From: Promethearchaeia archaeon
GTDB lineage: Archaea > Asgardarchaeota > Lokiarchaeia > Sigyniarchaeales > SOKP01
Direction: 5' to 3'
Length of the DNA stretch: 64,000 bases
NCBI GenBank assembly: GCA_029856045.1
Contig: JAHQWG010000003.1
Location: 1-64,000 of the forward strand
Below are positions 1-8,907 of the stretch, piece by piece; within the stretch, counting starts at the first letter, position 1, and every line of letters begins with the position of its first letter. Both the position numbers and the translations under genes were made by a program. The notes under the pieces are model-generated. The model had not been told where the DNA came from, did no database searches, and saw only the letters and a list, made by a program, of their open reading frames with translations.

Positions 1-143
1 CCTTTGCGACGTATAGCTCCAGCAACACCACCACCAAGTATTAATTGAGAATTAGCTGCATTTACTATTGCATCAGTATTACATTCTGTAATATCGCCTT
101 GTTTTAATTCAATAACCGAATTTTTTATCTTTAAACTGTCCAT
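1..143 (-). CDS. Macrodomain protein (N-terminal part, cut by window edge)
   Basis: Reading the minus strand from an ATG at 143 gives 47 residues before the window ends. They contain [16 protein letters not shown] followed by [12 protein letters not shown], the hallmark first strand and glycine-rich loop of the macrodomain. Macrodomains bind ADP-ribose, and many remove ADP-ribose or the O-acetyl group of O-acetyl-ADP-ribose. The Asn of the NAAN segment and the Gly loop are the ligand-binding elements of the family. The C-terminal part lies outside the window, so subfamily and total length cannot be judged. Confidence 0.85.
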   Translation of the reverse strand, partial: MDSLKIKNSVIELKQGDITECNTDAIVNAANSQLILGGGVAGAIRRK

Positions 144-229
144 ATCTTTATTTTCTCTAAAAAATTTTAAGGTTATATTGATTACCAGCTAATATTCAAT
201 TAGGTTTTGAATACTTTTTGTGAAAATGG

Positions 230-961
230 TTATTTTTCAGAAACATCCCGAGGTTTGCTAAATATTTCACTAATTTTCTTTTTATCTTCTTCGCTCATAC
301 TTTCCATTGCTTCTTTATTTTGTTTGATTAATTCCATCATTACATCTTTTTGTATGATTTGATGCAATACGGCAATATTAATCCTTATCCTTGTAAGTTC
401 AGTAAACATCAGTTTGGCAGTTTCTCTCATTTTTTCTAATTCTTCTTTAGTCATACCCTCTTGACCTACTCCGGGGCAATCCACATCGACATTAGAATAG
501 TTTTTTCCGTCAAATTCCAATGGATAAGTCCTGCAACTGAGAGGTCTATTCTCATAAATTAAACATTCTTTTTTCTCTAGATTATATAAAGGACATTTCT
601 CTTCCAGTAATTCTTCAATTGGAGTAGATGAGAACGGATCTGATGGAGTCACTTTTTGATCTGCATCATCTTTTGGGATTGGGATTGGTTTTAGTATAAG
701 ATCCAAATTTCCAGTGGGATTTTTATACAATTCTAAATATGGCATAAAATTCATCAAAACACCATTTCTTGCCCACATTTCTAAATCCCAAAATGTTAGT
801 GGGATAGGACCCCTAGCAGCGCAACACTTATTACATCTTGTGCAATTAAACGTAAATTTCGCTTTCTTCTTTTCTTCCTTTTTCACTTCAGTATCTTTAC
901 TTTCATTTAAATTTACTTCTTCATTTTCTTCTTTTTTTTCATTATTTGAACCTTCAGACAT
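230..961 (-). CDS. YkgJ/UPF0153-type Cys-cluster protein
   Basis: The 243-residue protein has a CTRCNKCCAARGP motif near residue 40 and a second group, CPLYNLEKKECLIYENRPLS followed by CRTYP, around residues 122-148. This CxxCxxCC plus C...C...RPxxCRxxP layout defines the YkgJ/UPF0153 family, presumed to bind zinc or an iron-sulfur cluster. The first 35 residues are very acidic and lysine-rich and probably disordered. No signal peptide or membrane segment is seen, so it is cytosolic. The partner or substrate is unknown. A second family member lies at 22047-22682. The gene stands alone on the minus strand, with an AT-rich gap to the divergent peptidase gene. Confidence 0.8.
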   Translation of the reverse strand: MSEGSNNEKKEENEEVNLNESKDTEVKKEEKKKAKFTFNCTRCNKCCAARGPIPLTFWDLEMWARNGVLMNFMPYLELYKNPTGNLDLILKPIPIPKDDADQKVTPSDPFSSTPIEELLEEKCPLYNLEKKECLIYENRPLSCRTYPLEFDGKNYSNVDVDCPGVGQEGMTKEELEKMRETAKLMFTELTRIRINIAVLHQIIQKDVMMELIKQNKEAMESMSEEDKKKISEIFSKPRDVSEK

Positions 962-1092
962 ATTAAAAAACTCCTCAATTGTTATAAATTAGTTAAACAT
1001 AACATCAAAAAAAAATTTTTACCTTTAGATTTATTTTTAAAAATAAATACTATGTTAATTTCTATAAAGTAATACTATTTGAAGTTAGTAAA

Positions 1093-2181
1093 ATGAGTTT
1101 TGAAGAAGATTTTAAAATTATAAAAAATCTTACTGAGATCCAAGGATGCTCAGGAAATGAAGGAAAAATAAGAGAATATATTAAAAAAATAATAACACCC
1201 TATTGTTCGAAAGTAGAGATCGATTCTATTGGTAATTTATTTGGTTTTATTAATGGAGAAAAAATAGGAGACACTAAAGCAAAATTAAATATTTTATTAG
1301 ATGCACACGCGGATGAGATTGGGTTTATGGTAAGATACATTGATAAAAAAGGTTTTATCAGATTTTCCCAAGTAGGTGGTCAAAATCCACGAATTCTTCC
1401 TGGACAAATAGTTACTGTTCATTCGAGTTCGGGACAAGATATTATTGGAATTATTGGAGAAAAACCGTTACATCTTCTTAAACAAGAAGAAAGAAAAAAA
1501 ACAAGTAAGATAGAAGACCTATTTATTGATATCGGCACTAAAGATGAACAGGAATGTAAAGAATTGGTTTCTGTAGGGGATTACATTACATTCAAGCAAG
1601 AGTGTTCAAGATTGATAAAAAATCAGAGAATCTTTGCAAAATCATTTGATGACCGAGCAGGCTGCTTTGTCCTTATGAAATTAATTATGGAAATTTCTCA
1701 GATTTCCGATAAATTACCTCATAATTTAATATTTTTATTTTCCAGCCAGGAAGAAATTGGAACAAGAGGGGCAACTGTTGGATCATATAATATTTCTCCT
1801 GATATAGGATTGGCGGTTGAGGTAAATCACGCAATTGATTTTCCCGGAATTGATAAGGAAAAATATTTTGAATGTTCATTAGGATCTGGAGTAGCAATAA
1901 GAGTAGGGCCAAATATGCATTCAAAATTAAGTAAAACGTTAATTGATCTAGCTAAAAAAGAAAATATTCCCTTTACTTTAAGAGCAGAGCCAGGTATAAC
2001 CCCTACAAATGCACGAGTAATTCAAATGACTAAATCTGGTGTTCCATGTGCGCTAGTTGGAGTCCCACTAAGATATATGCATACAAATGTAGAAACGATT
2101 CAATATTCAGATATAATTCATACAGTGAATTTATTGAAATCTTTTCTATTAAGTGATCTAACAGGGGTATTAATCTTGTAA
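1093..2181 (+). CDS. M42 family metallo-aminopeptidase
   Basis: The 362 residues match the length of M42 peptidases (glutamyl aminopeptidase/FrvX/TET type), cytosolic di-zinc enzymes that trim peptides from the N-terminus. Visible landmarks in order are LTEIQGCSGNEGKIREYI at the N-terminus, the metal-binding DAHADEIGF near residue 70, KSFDDRAGC near residue 180, FSSQEEIGTRGA near residue 217 (catalytic and metal Glu pair), and the C-terminal VPLRYMHTNVETI that supplies a late metal-binding His. The metal ligands I can place are present. The start is the only nearby ATG with a family-like N-terminus. The gene is monocistronic and convergent with the next. Confidence 0.9.
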   Translation: MSFEEDFKIIKNLTEIQGCSGNEGKIREYIKKIITPYCSKVEIDSIGNLFGFINGEKIGDTKAKLNILLDAHADEIGFMVRYIDKKGFIRFSQVGGQNPRILPGQIVTVHSSSGQDIIGIIGEKPLHLLKQEERKKTSKIEDLFIDIGTKDEQECKELVSVGDYITFKQECSRLIKNQRIFAKSFDDRAGCFVLMKLIMEISQISDKLPHNLIFLFSSQEEIGTRGATVGSYNISPDIGLAVEVNHAIDFPGIDKEKYFECSLGSGVAIRVGPNMHSKLSKTLIDLAKKENIPFTLRAEPGITPTNARVIQMTKSGVPCALVGVPLRYMHTNVETIQYSDIIHTVNLLKSFLLSDLTGVLIL

Positions 2182-2223
2182 TTAGGATAACAATTCATAA
2201 ATTTTTAGAAACTAAAAATAAAA

Positions 2224-3720
2224 TTATTCCTTTAAAATTCTTGAGATTTCTTGATTAGCTCTTTTAAAAGTTTCTTTTGATATAATTTGGTGCTCATATA
2301 AAGTATTAAACAACTCCTTATCAATAACCTCTTTTCTACCATCATTGAATTCAACAACATCGACTTCTAAATCTAAATAATGAATTTCCGTAGGTCGAAT
2401 TTCAATAGGTGTATTAATATTATAATATGCACCCTTAAAGGAATCATGACGATCAAAATACTCATTCTTATAACTCCATTCTCCTTCAATGAAATGAACT
2501 AAAGCATAATCTCCTCTTTCAATTGGAATATTTAAACCATCATAATGTCCTTCCGATTTAAATCCCCTTTTTACCTTGAGTTCGAATGGAGTTTTCTCAC
2601 TTTTTTCAATTATTTTCCCTGGCGATAAAGATTCAACCTTAAGTAAAATTTTTTGATGATTTATTGGAATATATGTGTCTTTTTGAAAATATTTCTTATA
2701 AATAAATTCAATAAATGAAGAATTTATTCTTTGTTCTTCTTCAGGAAATTTTTCTAATAAATATTCATTGAAATCAATAATCATTTCAAATTTTTGAGAT
2801 GGGGGGTTAAAGCCAGATTTAAATGAATGATGAAATTGAATAGTTTTACATGTATTTCGCCTAATTTCATCCATTTTTAGTTTTATATTTCCAGAAAATA
2901 AATAATGACATGAAATTGTATCTCGATATACAAGTCCAATATCTTGCTTTTGCTTCATTTTTAAATCTATTGATTTCTTTAATTCTAATATTTCATCAAA
3001 TTCATCTCGAAGGTCTTCCTCATTAGCCTGCATAGCAGCAGTCCGAAAAATGATATCAATTCCTGTTAATTCAAATGATTTTCCTAAATTAAACAATTTT
3101 GATTTAAGATTTGATGATTGGATCTTTTTGCTAAATAAGATTCTTGAATTACCTTTTAATAATAATACAAGATAATTTCCGCTTAATGAGTTAAACGGCA
3201 TTAAAATAGCAGGATTTCTTCCAGAATCTTCCTGAATTATTTGAAAAAAACCTTCGAAATTTTTTTCGTAATAGGAATAAATAATTCCATAATCTGGTTT
3301 ATAATCAGTTGTTGAGAGATGTTGATTATCTTTACCGTAATCATTTTCTGTTATTAAATCTACAATTGAATAACCCCGATTTTCATACGTTCTTATAACC
3401 TTTCCTTTATATATTGAATTACGTGAATATTTTGAAATGAGAGTAACCAAATTTGGAAAATCTTTTTGATTTAAAGGTAATTGTGAGATCAATTCTATAG
3501 GATTTTCAATGTGTTTTTTAAATAAAAAAATATAAACAATAATCCCTTGATTATCATTGCGATTTTGAATAGATATTTCCTTTATTTTATTTTCTTTATC
3601 AGATAATAAATTAAATCTTTTTTGAATTAGAGGAGATGGATAGATTATATTGTATCCAGCCTTTAAAAAGAGGTCGGTTAAAGCAGTTGAATATATACCA
3701 CGTATAAATACATTTTTCAT
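2224..3720 (-). CDS. FAU-1-like RNase E/G-type RNA-binding protein (DUF402)
   Basis: This is about 498 residues and resembles the archaeal FAU-1/AU-1 family. That family has an N-terminal S1-like/RNase E-G-related RNA-binding part and a C-terminal DUF402 domain, and its members bind AU-rich RNA and have been linked to rRNA processing. The C-terminal segment KGAYYNINTPIEIRPTEIHY, then LDLEVDVVEF and KEVIDKELFNTLYEHQIIS, is the typical DUF402 signature (an Asp/Glu-rich metal site). The frame could start at TTG 3735, but I prefer the ATG at 3720 (MKNVFIRGIY), because it is a better start and no SD favours the TTG. It is transcribed away from the archaeosortase gene. Confidence 0.75.
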   Translation of the reverse strand: MKNVFIRGIYSTALTDLFLKAGYNIIYPSPLIQKRFNLLSDKENKIKEISIQNRNDNQGIIVYIFLFKKHIENPIELISQLPLNQKDFPNLVTLISKYSRNSIYKGKVIRTYENRGYSIVDLITENDYGKDNQHLSTTDYKPDYGIIYSYYEKNFEGFFQIIQEDSGRNPAILMPFNSLSGNYLVLLLKGNSRILFSKKIQSSNLKSKLFNLGKSFELTGIDIIFRTAAMQANEEDLRDEFDEILELKKSIDLKMKQKQDIGLVYRDTISCHYLFSGNIKLKMDEIRRNTCKTIQFHHSFKSGFNPPSQKFEMIIDFNEYLLEKFPEEEQRINSSFIEFIYKKYFQKDTYIPINHQKILLKVESLSPGKIIEKSEKTPFELKVKRGFKSEGHYDGLNIPIERGDYALVHFIEGEWSYKNEYFDRHDSFKGAYYNINTPIEIRPTEIHYLDLEVDVVEFNDGRKEVIDKELFNTLYEHQIISKETFKRANQEISRILKE

Positions 3721-3867
3721 TTTAATATATCTCAAAAAGAAAAAATACTATAATTTATTTACTAAATTGATTTAAAAAATTTTATCATTAAAAATAAATA
3801 AGTTAAAAAATTTTTAATTAGAAAAATCAATCTTAAATAAATTAAATAAAAACAGAATTATCCATTC

Positions 3868-4530
3868 ATGAAGCCACCAGAAATTGAATTTGAAGGTAAA
3901 AAATATATTTTTTCTTTAAAATCTTTAATTATTTTTGCAGTAGGAATTCCATTAATTTCATTTTTAATTTATTTCAGCCATGACTGGGTTTGGCTTCATG
4001 ATGTAGTAATCCACCAAACAGTCTTCGTCATGAACCTTTTGACAGGGATGGGGGCTGAAGCCGTTTATAACCCTTATGGACCTCACTATTGGTATTTTGA
4101 TATCCCCGGAAAGCCTAATATTGGCTTCGAAACGTTCTGCACCGGAATTCAAGCAATCGCTATATTTGCAGGAATTATTATCACTATTCCACACTCAAAA
4201 GATCCAATCACAAGTAAAAATATTTGGTGGAGAAAACTTAAAGCTCTAATTATCTCTTCTTTAATATTTTATATTGTAAATATTATTAGGATGGTTATAC
4301 AACTCTATTTATATTATATTGGATATGCTTGGGATGATATACATTATTCAATTTCTGCTGCCAGTTCGTTTATTGCAGCGATTATAATCCTATTACTTCA
4401 TAAGTGGATTCCAGAATTTATCATATCAATTATTTATGCGGGAATATTAATTAAAAGAAGAATTAAAGGTTCCAAAGAGGTTGAATTAAATACTTTATCA
4501 AATGAACAAAATAAAATTGAAAAGATTTAA
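3868..4530 (+). CDS. Archaeosortase/exosortase-family membrane transpeptidase
   Basis: The 220-residue multi-spanning membrane protein carries the three exosortase/archaeosortase residues: Cys91 in FETFCTGIQA, Arg141 in IVNIIRMV and His159 in DDIHYS, each at the edge of a hydrophobic segment. Archaeosortases cut C-terminal tripartite sorting signals (such as PGF-CTERM) off secreted proteins and attach them to the membrane or cell surface. The length is close to a minimal archaeosortase. The C-terminal 30 residues are basic and cytosolic-looking. No protein in the window has an obvious sorting signal, so its targets lie elsewhere. MtrH follows 18 bp downstream, possibly on the same transcript but with no evident functional link. 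Confidence 0.8.
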   Translation: MKPPEIEFEGKKYIFSLKSLIIFAVGIPLISFLIYFSHDWVWLHDVVIHQTVFVMNLLTGMGAEAVYNPYGPHYWYFDIPGKPNIGFETFCTGIQAIAIFAGIIITIPHSKDPITSKNIWWRKLKALIISSLIFYIVNIIRMVIQLYLYYIGYAWDDIHYSISAASSFIAAIIILLLHKWIPEFIISIIYAGILIKRRIKGSKEVELNTLSNEQNKIEKI

Positions 4531-4548
4531 ACTCTGTGAATTGCTAAT

Positions 4549-5457
4549 ATGATAGAATTTGAAAAAGAACAAAAAGTATTAACGATTGGAAATATTAAAA
4601 TTGGTGGTCAACCGGGAGAAAATCCAAATGTATGTATCGGTTCTGTTTTTTATGCAGGACACTCTGCTCTTCTTGATGAAAAAACCGGAAAAATTGATAA
4701 AAAATTAGTTGAACAAGAACTTAATGAATTTGTTGATGTTTGTGAAAAAAATTCAATTCCATTTATCATAGATGTTGTTGGTTCTTATGAGGATCCGTTA
4801 TATAAAGAATGTATGTATATAGCGGATTTGGTGGATTGTCCATTTTTAGTGGATGGATTAAATGATTCATCAAGAATTCCAGTTATGGAGAAATTGGCTG
4901 AGAATGGACTGTTAGATCGGGCGATTTTGAACAGTATAGATGAAAGTACTAAAGATGAATCCCTTGAAAAATTTAAAGAGATTGGAGTAAAAAATGCAGT
5001 TATTCTAACATTTGGGAGTCGTTATGTTTTTCCAAAGCAGAAATTAAAATTTTTAAGAGAAACTTTATTACCAAAAGCAAATAAAGCGGGTATAGATAAT
5101 TGTATTATTGATACTGGAGTATTAGATTTGCCTTCAATCTCCATAAATGCAAATACTTCATTTATGATAAAAAATGAACTCGGATTGCCCACTGGATGCG
5201 CTCCAGCAAATGCTATTTATGCATGGAAATCAATTAAACAATTCGGGAACGAAGCAAGGATAAGCGCAATTACATCCGCTTCTATATATTGTATAGTTTC
5301 AGGAAGTGATTTTATTTTATTTGGACCAATTAAATTTGGAAAATACATAGTTCCATCAATTGCTTTAATAGTATCAATGAATTCTTATTATAGAAAAAGA
5401 GTTTTACGAAAAGAGATAGCAGAAAATAATCCATTATATAAAATCTTTAGAGAGTAA
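4549..5457 (+). CDS. mtrH: MtrH-like tetrahydromethanopterin methyltransferase
   Basis: The 302-residue TIM-barrel protein has the MtrH opening (VLTIGNIKIGGQPGENPNV, then CIGSVFYAGHS). Later segments GLNDSSRIP, RAILNSIDEST and GLPTGCAPANA are also typical. MtrH transfers methyl groups between tetrahydromethanopterin and a corrinoid protein. In methanogens it works inside the sodium-pumping MtrA-H complex, but none of MtrA-G is in the window. In Asgard and other non-methanogens, orphan MtrH is thought to act with separate corrinoid proteins to feed methyl groups into the Wood-Ljungdahl pathway. That role is inferred. It fits the methanofuran/Fwd genes in the right half of the window. Confidence 0.88.
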   Translation: MIEFEKEQKVLTIGNIKIGGQPGENPNVCIGSVFYAGHSALLDEKTGKIDKKLVEQELNEFVDVCEKNSIPFIIDVVGSYEDPLYKECMYIADLVDCPFLVDGLNDSSRIPVMEKLAENGLLDRAILNSIDESTKDESLEKFKEIGVKNAVILTFGSRYVFPKQKLKFLRETLLPKANKAGIDNCIIDTGVLDLPSISINANTSFMIKNELGLPTGCAPANAIYAWKSIKQFGNEARISAITSASIYCIVSGSDFILFGPIKFGKYIVPSIALIVSMNSYYRKRVLRKEIAENNPLYKIFRE

Positions 5458-5510
5458 AATAATTATTTTCTAAAACTAATGTTGAAATAGGCCAAAATTA
5501 ATTACTATTT

Positions 5511-6029
5511 TTATTTTATTTGCTCAATTTTTTGCTTGAAATCAAGATAATCAAAAACTTCCCCACTTTCAAGAATCAACGGAGGATCAAACACGGGGTC
5601 TATTCGTCGAAATTTTTTAAGAGATAATATGTTTTTATCATGGGTCGCTATGGTTTGAATTTCCATTCGCTCCATTGTTGCTATTATTAAAGCATCACGC
5701 CCTCCGATTCCTATTGTTCTATATTTCTTTAATATATCTATTACTTCAATAATTAAATTTTGATCAATATCAATTAATTGGCAATTTTCTAATAATATTA
5801 ATGATAGAAGTATTTCTTCTACTTGTGTTTTATTTAATTCTTTATTTTTTTCATGAATACTAAAAAGATTATGAGCAATCTCGATGGGGATAATAGAACT
5901 AAGAATAATAACTTCTTTTAATAAGATTTTATCTAACCATTTGAGCACATTACTATGTTCTCTGGCTGTTGTATCATAGTAATAAATCCAAATTTGGGAA
6001 TCAATCGACAACAATTTAATTCTAATCAA
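5511..6029 (-). CDS. PIN-domain toxin, VapC-like
   Basis: The 172-residue protein has the PIN-domain pattern: an early acidic residue in LLSIDSQIWIYYYD, a mid-chain IPIEIAHNLFS, and GIGGRDALIIATMER with the third acidic position and ATHDKN with the fourth. PIN domains are metal-dependent RNases, and in VapC toxins they cleave tRNA or rRNA. Its start overlaps the end of the AbrB-like gene by 8 bp, the usual antitoxin-first order. This supports a VapBC pair rather than a ribosome-processing PIN protein. It is slightly longer than typical VapC (about 130-140 residues). The extra length is a C-terminal tail after the fourth acidic motif. Confidence 0.8.
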   Translation of the reverse strand: MIRIKLLSIDSQIWIYYYDTTAREHSNVLKWLDKILLKEVIILSSIIPIEIAHNLFSIHEKNKELNKTQVEEILLSLILLENCQLIDIDQNLIIEVIDILKKYRTIGIGGRDALIIATMERMEIQTIATHDKNILSLKKFRRIDPVFDPPLILESGEVFDYLDFKQKIEQIK

Positions 6030-6255
6030 AAATCTTTTTTACAGGAATGGGTTCATCTGTTACTTCTTGTAAATGCTTTCTAAATATTTTAGACCTTTCT
6101 ATAAATTCCTCTGGTTTTGTAGCCTTTATCATAATTATTGTTCCCTCTTTTACTTGAAATAACAATTTCTCACCAGCTCTAAGGTTAAGTTTTTTTCTTA
6201 ATTCCACAGGAATACATACTCTCCCCTTTTTATCAATAATTGATTCTGAATTCAT
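6022..6255 (-). CDS. AbrB/SpoVT-type antitoxin, VapB-like
   Basis: The 77-residue protein starts with SIIDKKGRVCIPVELRKKLN and continues LRAGEKLLFQVKEGTIIM, the swapped-hairpin AbrB fold (DxKGRxxIPxxxR). Proteins like this bind DNA as dimers through the N-terminal half and wrap the toxin's active site with the C-terminal half, here the ending EEFIERSKIFRKHLQEVTDE. It is the first gene of the toxin-antitoxin operon and probably represses its own promoter, where a dyad lies at 6262-6282. Confidence 0.82.
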   Translation of the reverse strand: MNSESIIDKKGRVCIPVELRKKLNLRAGEKLLFQVKEGTIIMIKATKPEEFIERSKIFRKHLQEVTDEPIPVKKIFD

Positions 6256-6261
6256 AATAAA

Positions 6262-6282
6262 CCACTAAGTGTACCTAAGTGG
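6262..6282 (-). promoter_or_regulatory. Operator-like dyad before vapBC
   Basis: Seven bases upstream of the antitoxin ATG lies CCACT-N11-AGTGG, which also contains a direct repeat of CTAAGTG (6265-6271 and 6275-6281). Its place right at the start of the operon suits autorepression by the AbrB-type antitoxin. This is inferred from symmetry and position only. Confidence 0.4.
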
Positions 6283-6339
6283 GATTTATTAATAAATTTA
6301 TTTAAAATAAAAAAAAGATAATTATGATTCTAAAAAGAT

Positions 6340-7851
6340 TCAGGAAATATATCGAATAATTAAATCTTGAGTTTTTTCTAAAAGTAAAGGTAAGAACTCA
6401 TCAATTTTTTCATTTTTTTCTTCATTATTCACGAAAAAAAGAAAGAACATTGGATTATTTTCAATTATTGTCTTTTTTATTATTATTATATCATCAGGAC
6501 TTATTTTATAAATTGCTTCATTTATATCAGTTTCTCTGAATTTTTCCAAAATTTTATACAAATTGGCTATTTGAGGCGCCAGAATTTCAAAAAAACTCTT
6601 AACAGAGGCTTTTAAAGGTTGTGATTCAGAGAAGATATATTTTATTTCGCCAAGTAATGAAGGACTATAAAAATCAGCAAGTACTAGCCCTTGTTCATTC
6701 ATCAACATAGAAATCTCAATTCCAATGTCTTCTGAAAACCTACTTAAATTAAAGTTAATTAATTCTCTGTTTGGAGACAATAATGATAATCCATGAGAAT
6801 ACGAAGCCAGTATCGTATATACTGAAAAAATACTTGTTAAGAAATATTCAATATTTAATTGCTTTTCTTGATTTATCTCTTCAATTTTTTTGACAATTTG
6901 ATAAACTAAATTTTTTATTTCAGTTGTTTCTTTTATATCTGGATCAACTTTGGAAATTATGATTAACACAGGAATTTCTTGTACATATGTTTTGACATTT
7001 TCGAGAATTTGGTTAAAATAATGAAGACTTTCACCAATTCTTTTGGGATCTCTGACATCTATGAAGTAATAAATTAAATCCGCATCATACAAATAGATTG
7101 GAGCCTTTTTAAGAAATTTATCTCTTGATTTTTCTTGGCCAGATAAGTCCCACGTGAAAACATGGCTGCCGAATGTTTCAAGATGTTTAATTTCTGCTCC
7201 TAATGTAGGTTTTAAACCTAATAATTTGGAATATTTTCGATCAATAGTTAACAAAAAGGATGTTTTTCCAGAATTATCTAGTCCAGCAAGAACGATTTTT
7301 AACTTTCTTGAAGATGTTAGAGGTAAAGTGGGGTTTTCCTCAATTTCAAGCAAATTATTGGTTAATTTTGAAAATGTTGGTTCTAATATATTGTTTTCTA
7401 CATAACCATTATTAATTTTTTCGTCAATTTCGGTTTCAATTTCCAAAATAAATGGTTTTAACCTCTCAATATTATTATAAATAAAACTCCTTTTATTTTC
7501 ATCAATTAATATTGATAAGGTTGAGGCAATTGGTCTCTCTGAAAAGGTAGTTTTAATAAAATGAAAAAACACTAAACTGGAAACTCCAAAATCAGGAAAG
7601 GGTATAATTCCGAAATAATTATAATCGGAAATTTCATTATCAGTAAATAATAAAGAAAGACTTTTAATCGAAATTTGATAAATATCTCTTAAACTCTGCC
7701 TAAACGCCCCATCCACATTTTGGTTAGTATTACATTCATCTAAATTGGACAAGATTGATTCAGGGAAAATATATTTAGGTTCAGGACCACGGTCACCATA
7801 AATAGAAAATATAACTCCTTTTATACAACTTTCTTTGGGTATCTCTCTCAT
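6340..7851 (-). CDS. Longin-like - Rag/Arf-type GTPase - Roadblock/longin-like fusion
   Basis: This 503-residue protein has three parts. Residues 8-150 start with CIKGVIFSIYGDRGPEPKYI and look like a longin fold. Residues 184-345 are a small GTPase with G1 GLDNSGKTS (190-198), G3 WDLSGQ (234-239), a G4-like SKVD (300-303) and G5-like TS (339-340). The rest has the strand pattern of a Roadblock/longin-like domain (ISMLMNEQGLVLADFYS). GTPase plus C-terminal domain resembles eukaryotic Rag/Gtr proteins. G4 has Ser where its two paralogues have the Rag-like His. No lipidation motif or membrane segment is visible. A close paralogue lies at 14902-16332. Function is unknown; a nucleotide switch in membrane or nutrient signalling is a guess from Rag proteins. 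Confidence 0.78.
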   Translation of the reverse strand: MREIPKESCIKGVIFSIYGDRGPEPKYIFPESILSNLDECNTNQNVDGAFRQSLRDIYQISIKSLSLLFTDNEISDYNYFGIIPFPDFGVSSLVFFHFIKTTFSERPIASTLSILIDENKRSFIYNNIERLKPFILEIETEIDEKINNGYVENNILEPTFSKLTNNLLEIEENPTLPLTSSRKLKIVLAGLDNSGKTSFLLTIDRKYSKLLGLKPTLGAEIKHLETFGSHVFTWDLSGQEKSRDKFLKKAPIYLYDADLIYYFIDVRDPKRIGESLHYFNQILENVKTYVQEIPVLIIISKVDPDIKETTEIKNLVYQIVKKIEEINQEKQLNIEYFLTSIFSVYTILASYSHGLSLLSPNRELINFNLSRFSEDIGIEISMLMNEQGLVLADFYSPSLLGEIKYIFSESQPLKASVKSFFEILAPQIANLYKILEKFRETDINEAIYKISPDDIIIIKKTIIENNPMFFLFFVNNEEKNEKIDEFLPLLLEKTQDLIIRYIS

Positions 7852-7936
7852 TAGTTAATATTATACAAACAATGGCTAAAAAAAATTTGTTTTCTAATAA
7901 GCATAAAAATATTGAATAATTATATCAAACATAGGT

Positions 7937-8893
7937 ATGATTGAGAAATTAGCTGAAAATATAAGAAACAATGTTGAAATAATCCAAAAACAATCATTAG
8001 ATCCTATTATAGATTTTGTTAGGACTAAATCATATAAAAGTGAAAGGATTTACAGCGATTACGGTGAAGACAGTGCTTCTATTAAAGAAAATGAGAAGTT
8101 ATTATTATTCACAACTGATGGACTTCGTTCCGAATTTGTTGAAAATTTTCCATATGGAGCAGGATTTAGTGCAATAATGGTAAGCGTTGACGATATTTAT
8201 GCATGCGGAGGAATTCCTCTAGCAGCAAGTTTAGTGGTCAATTATAATAAAGAAAAAATTGGTAACGAAATATTTAGAGGAGCTTGCGAAAGTTCCAGGA
8301 AATTTAAAGTTCCAATTATTAGGGGACATACAAATCAAAACTCAGCGATTTGTTGTCTAGCTATTAGCATGGTTGGAGAAATAAAAAAGGAAGATTATAT
8401 TTCCGCAGGAAATGCTCAAATTGATGATGATATAATATTAATTGTAGACTTTGATGGAAAACCTGGGAATGCTAGCAAATATTATTGGGATACGGCTACG
8501 TTTAAAACTTCTGAACAAATATTGTATTCAAGAAAAAGTATGAATGAAATTGCTACTAAGCATTTATTAAATTCTTCTAAAGATATCTCAAACGCTGGAA
8601 TTTTTGGTACATTGTATCAATTACTAACATATTCTAAAGTAGGTGCTAAAATCGACATAGATTTAATTATTCTTCCAGAGCTTCTGAGAGATTTAAATTA
8701 TTCTATTTTTGATTATTCTAAAATGTATTTAACTACTTCTTTTATAACTACATGCAAGGAGATAAATACAGAAGAGGTAATTAATTTGTTTAAACGATAT
8801 AATCTAGAAGCACATAAAATTGGTAAAGTAATTAAAAAACCTATTGTAAAAATATATAATAATAAGGATGAAACTATTTTATTTGATCTATAG
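7937..8893 (+). CDS. AIR synthase (PurM/ThiL)-related protein
   Basis: The 318 residues follow the PurM/ThiL/SelD superfamily plan. There is an acidic nucleotide/metal loop (DYGEDSAS), LLFTTDGL, then SAIMVSVDDIYACGGIPLA and a C-terminal domain beginning after SMVGEIKK. The segment ISNAGIFGTLYQLL replaces the usual SxxGLxGxLxEM. This pattern is closest to the sll0787/methanogenesis-marker-2 type of AIR-synthase-like proteins rather than true PurM or ThiL. Members use ATP to activate a small substrate, but for this branch the substrate is unknown. A membrane protein gene follows 14 bp downstream. Confidence 0.65.
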   Translation: MIEKLAENIRNNVEIIQKQSLDPIIDFVRTKSYKSERIYSDYGEDSASIKENEKLLLFTTDGLRSEFVENFPYGAGFSAIMVSVDDIYACGGIPLAASLVVNYNKEKIGNEIFRGACESSRKFKVPIIRGHTNQNSAICCLAISMVGEIKKEDYISAGNAQIDDDIILIVDFDGKPGNASKYYWDTATFKTSEQILYSRKSMNEIATKHLLNSSKDISNAGIFGTLYQLLTYSKVGAKIDIDLIILPELLRDLNYSIFDYSKMYLTTSFITTCKEINTEEVINLFKRYNLEAHKIGKVIKKPIVKIYNNKDETILFDL

Positions 8894-8907
8894 GTATAAA
8901 GTTATTT

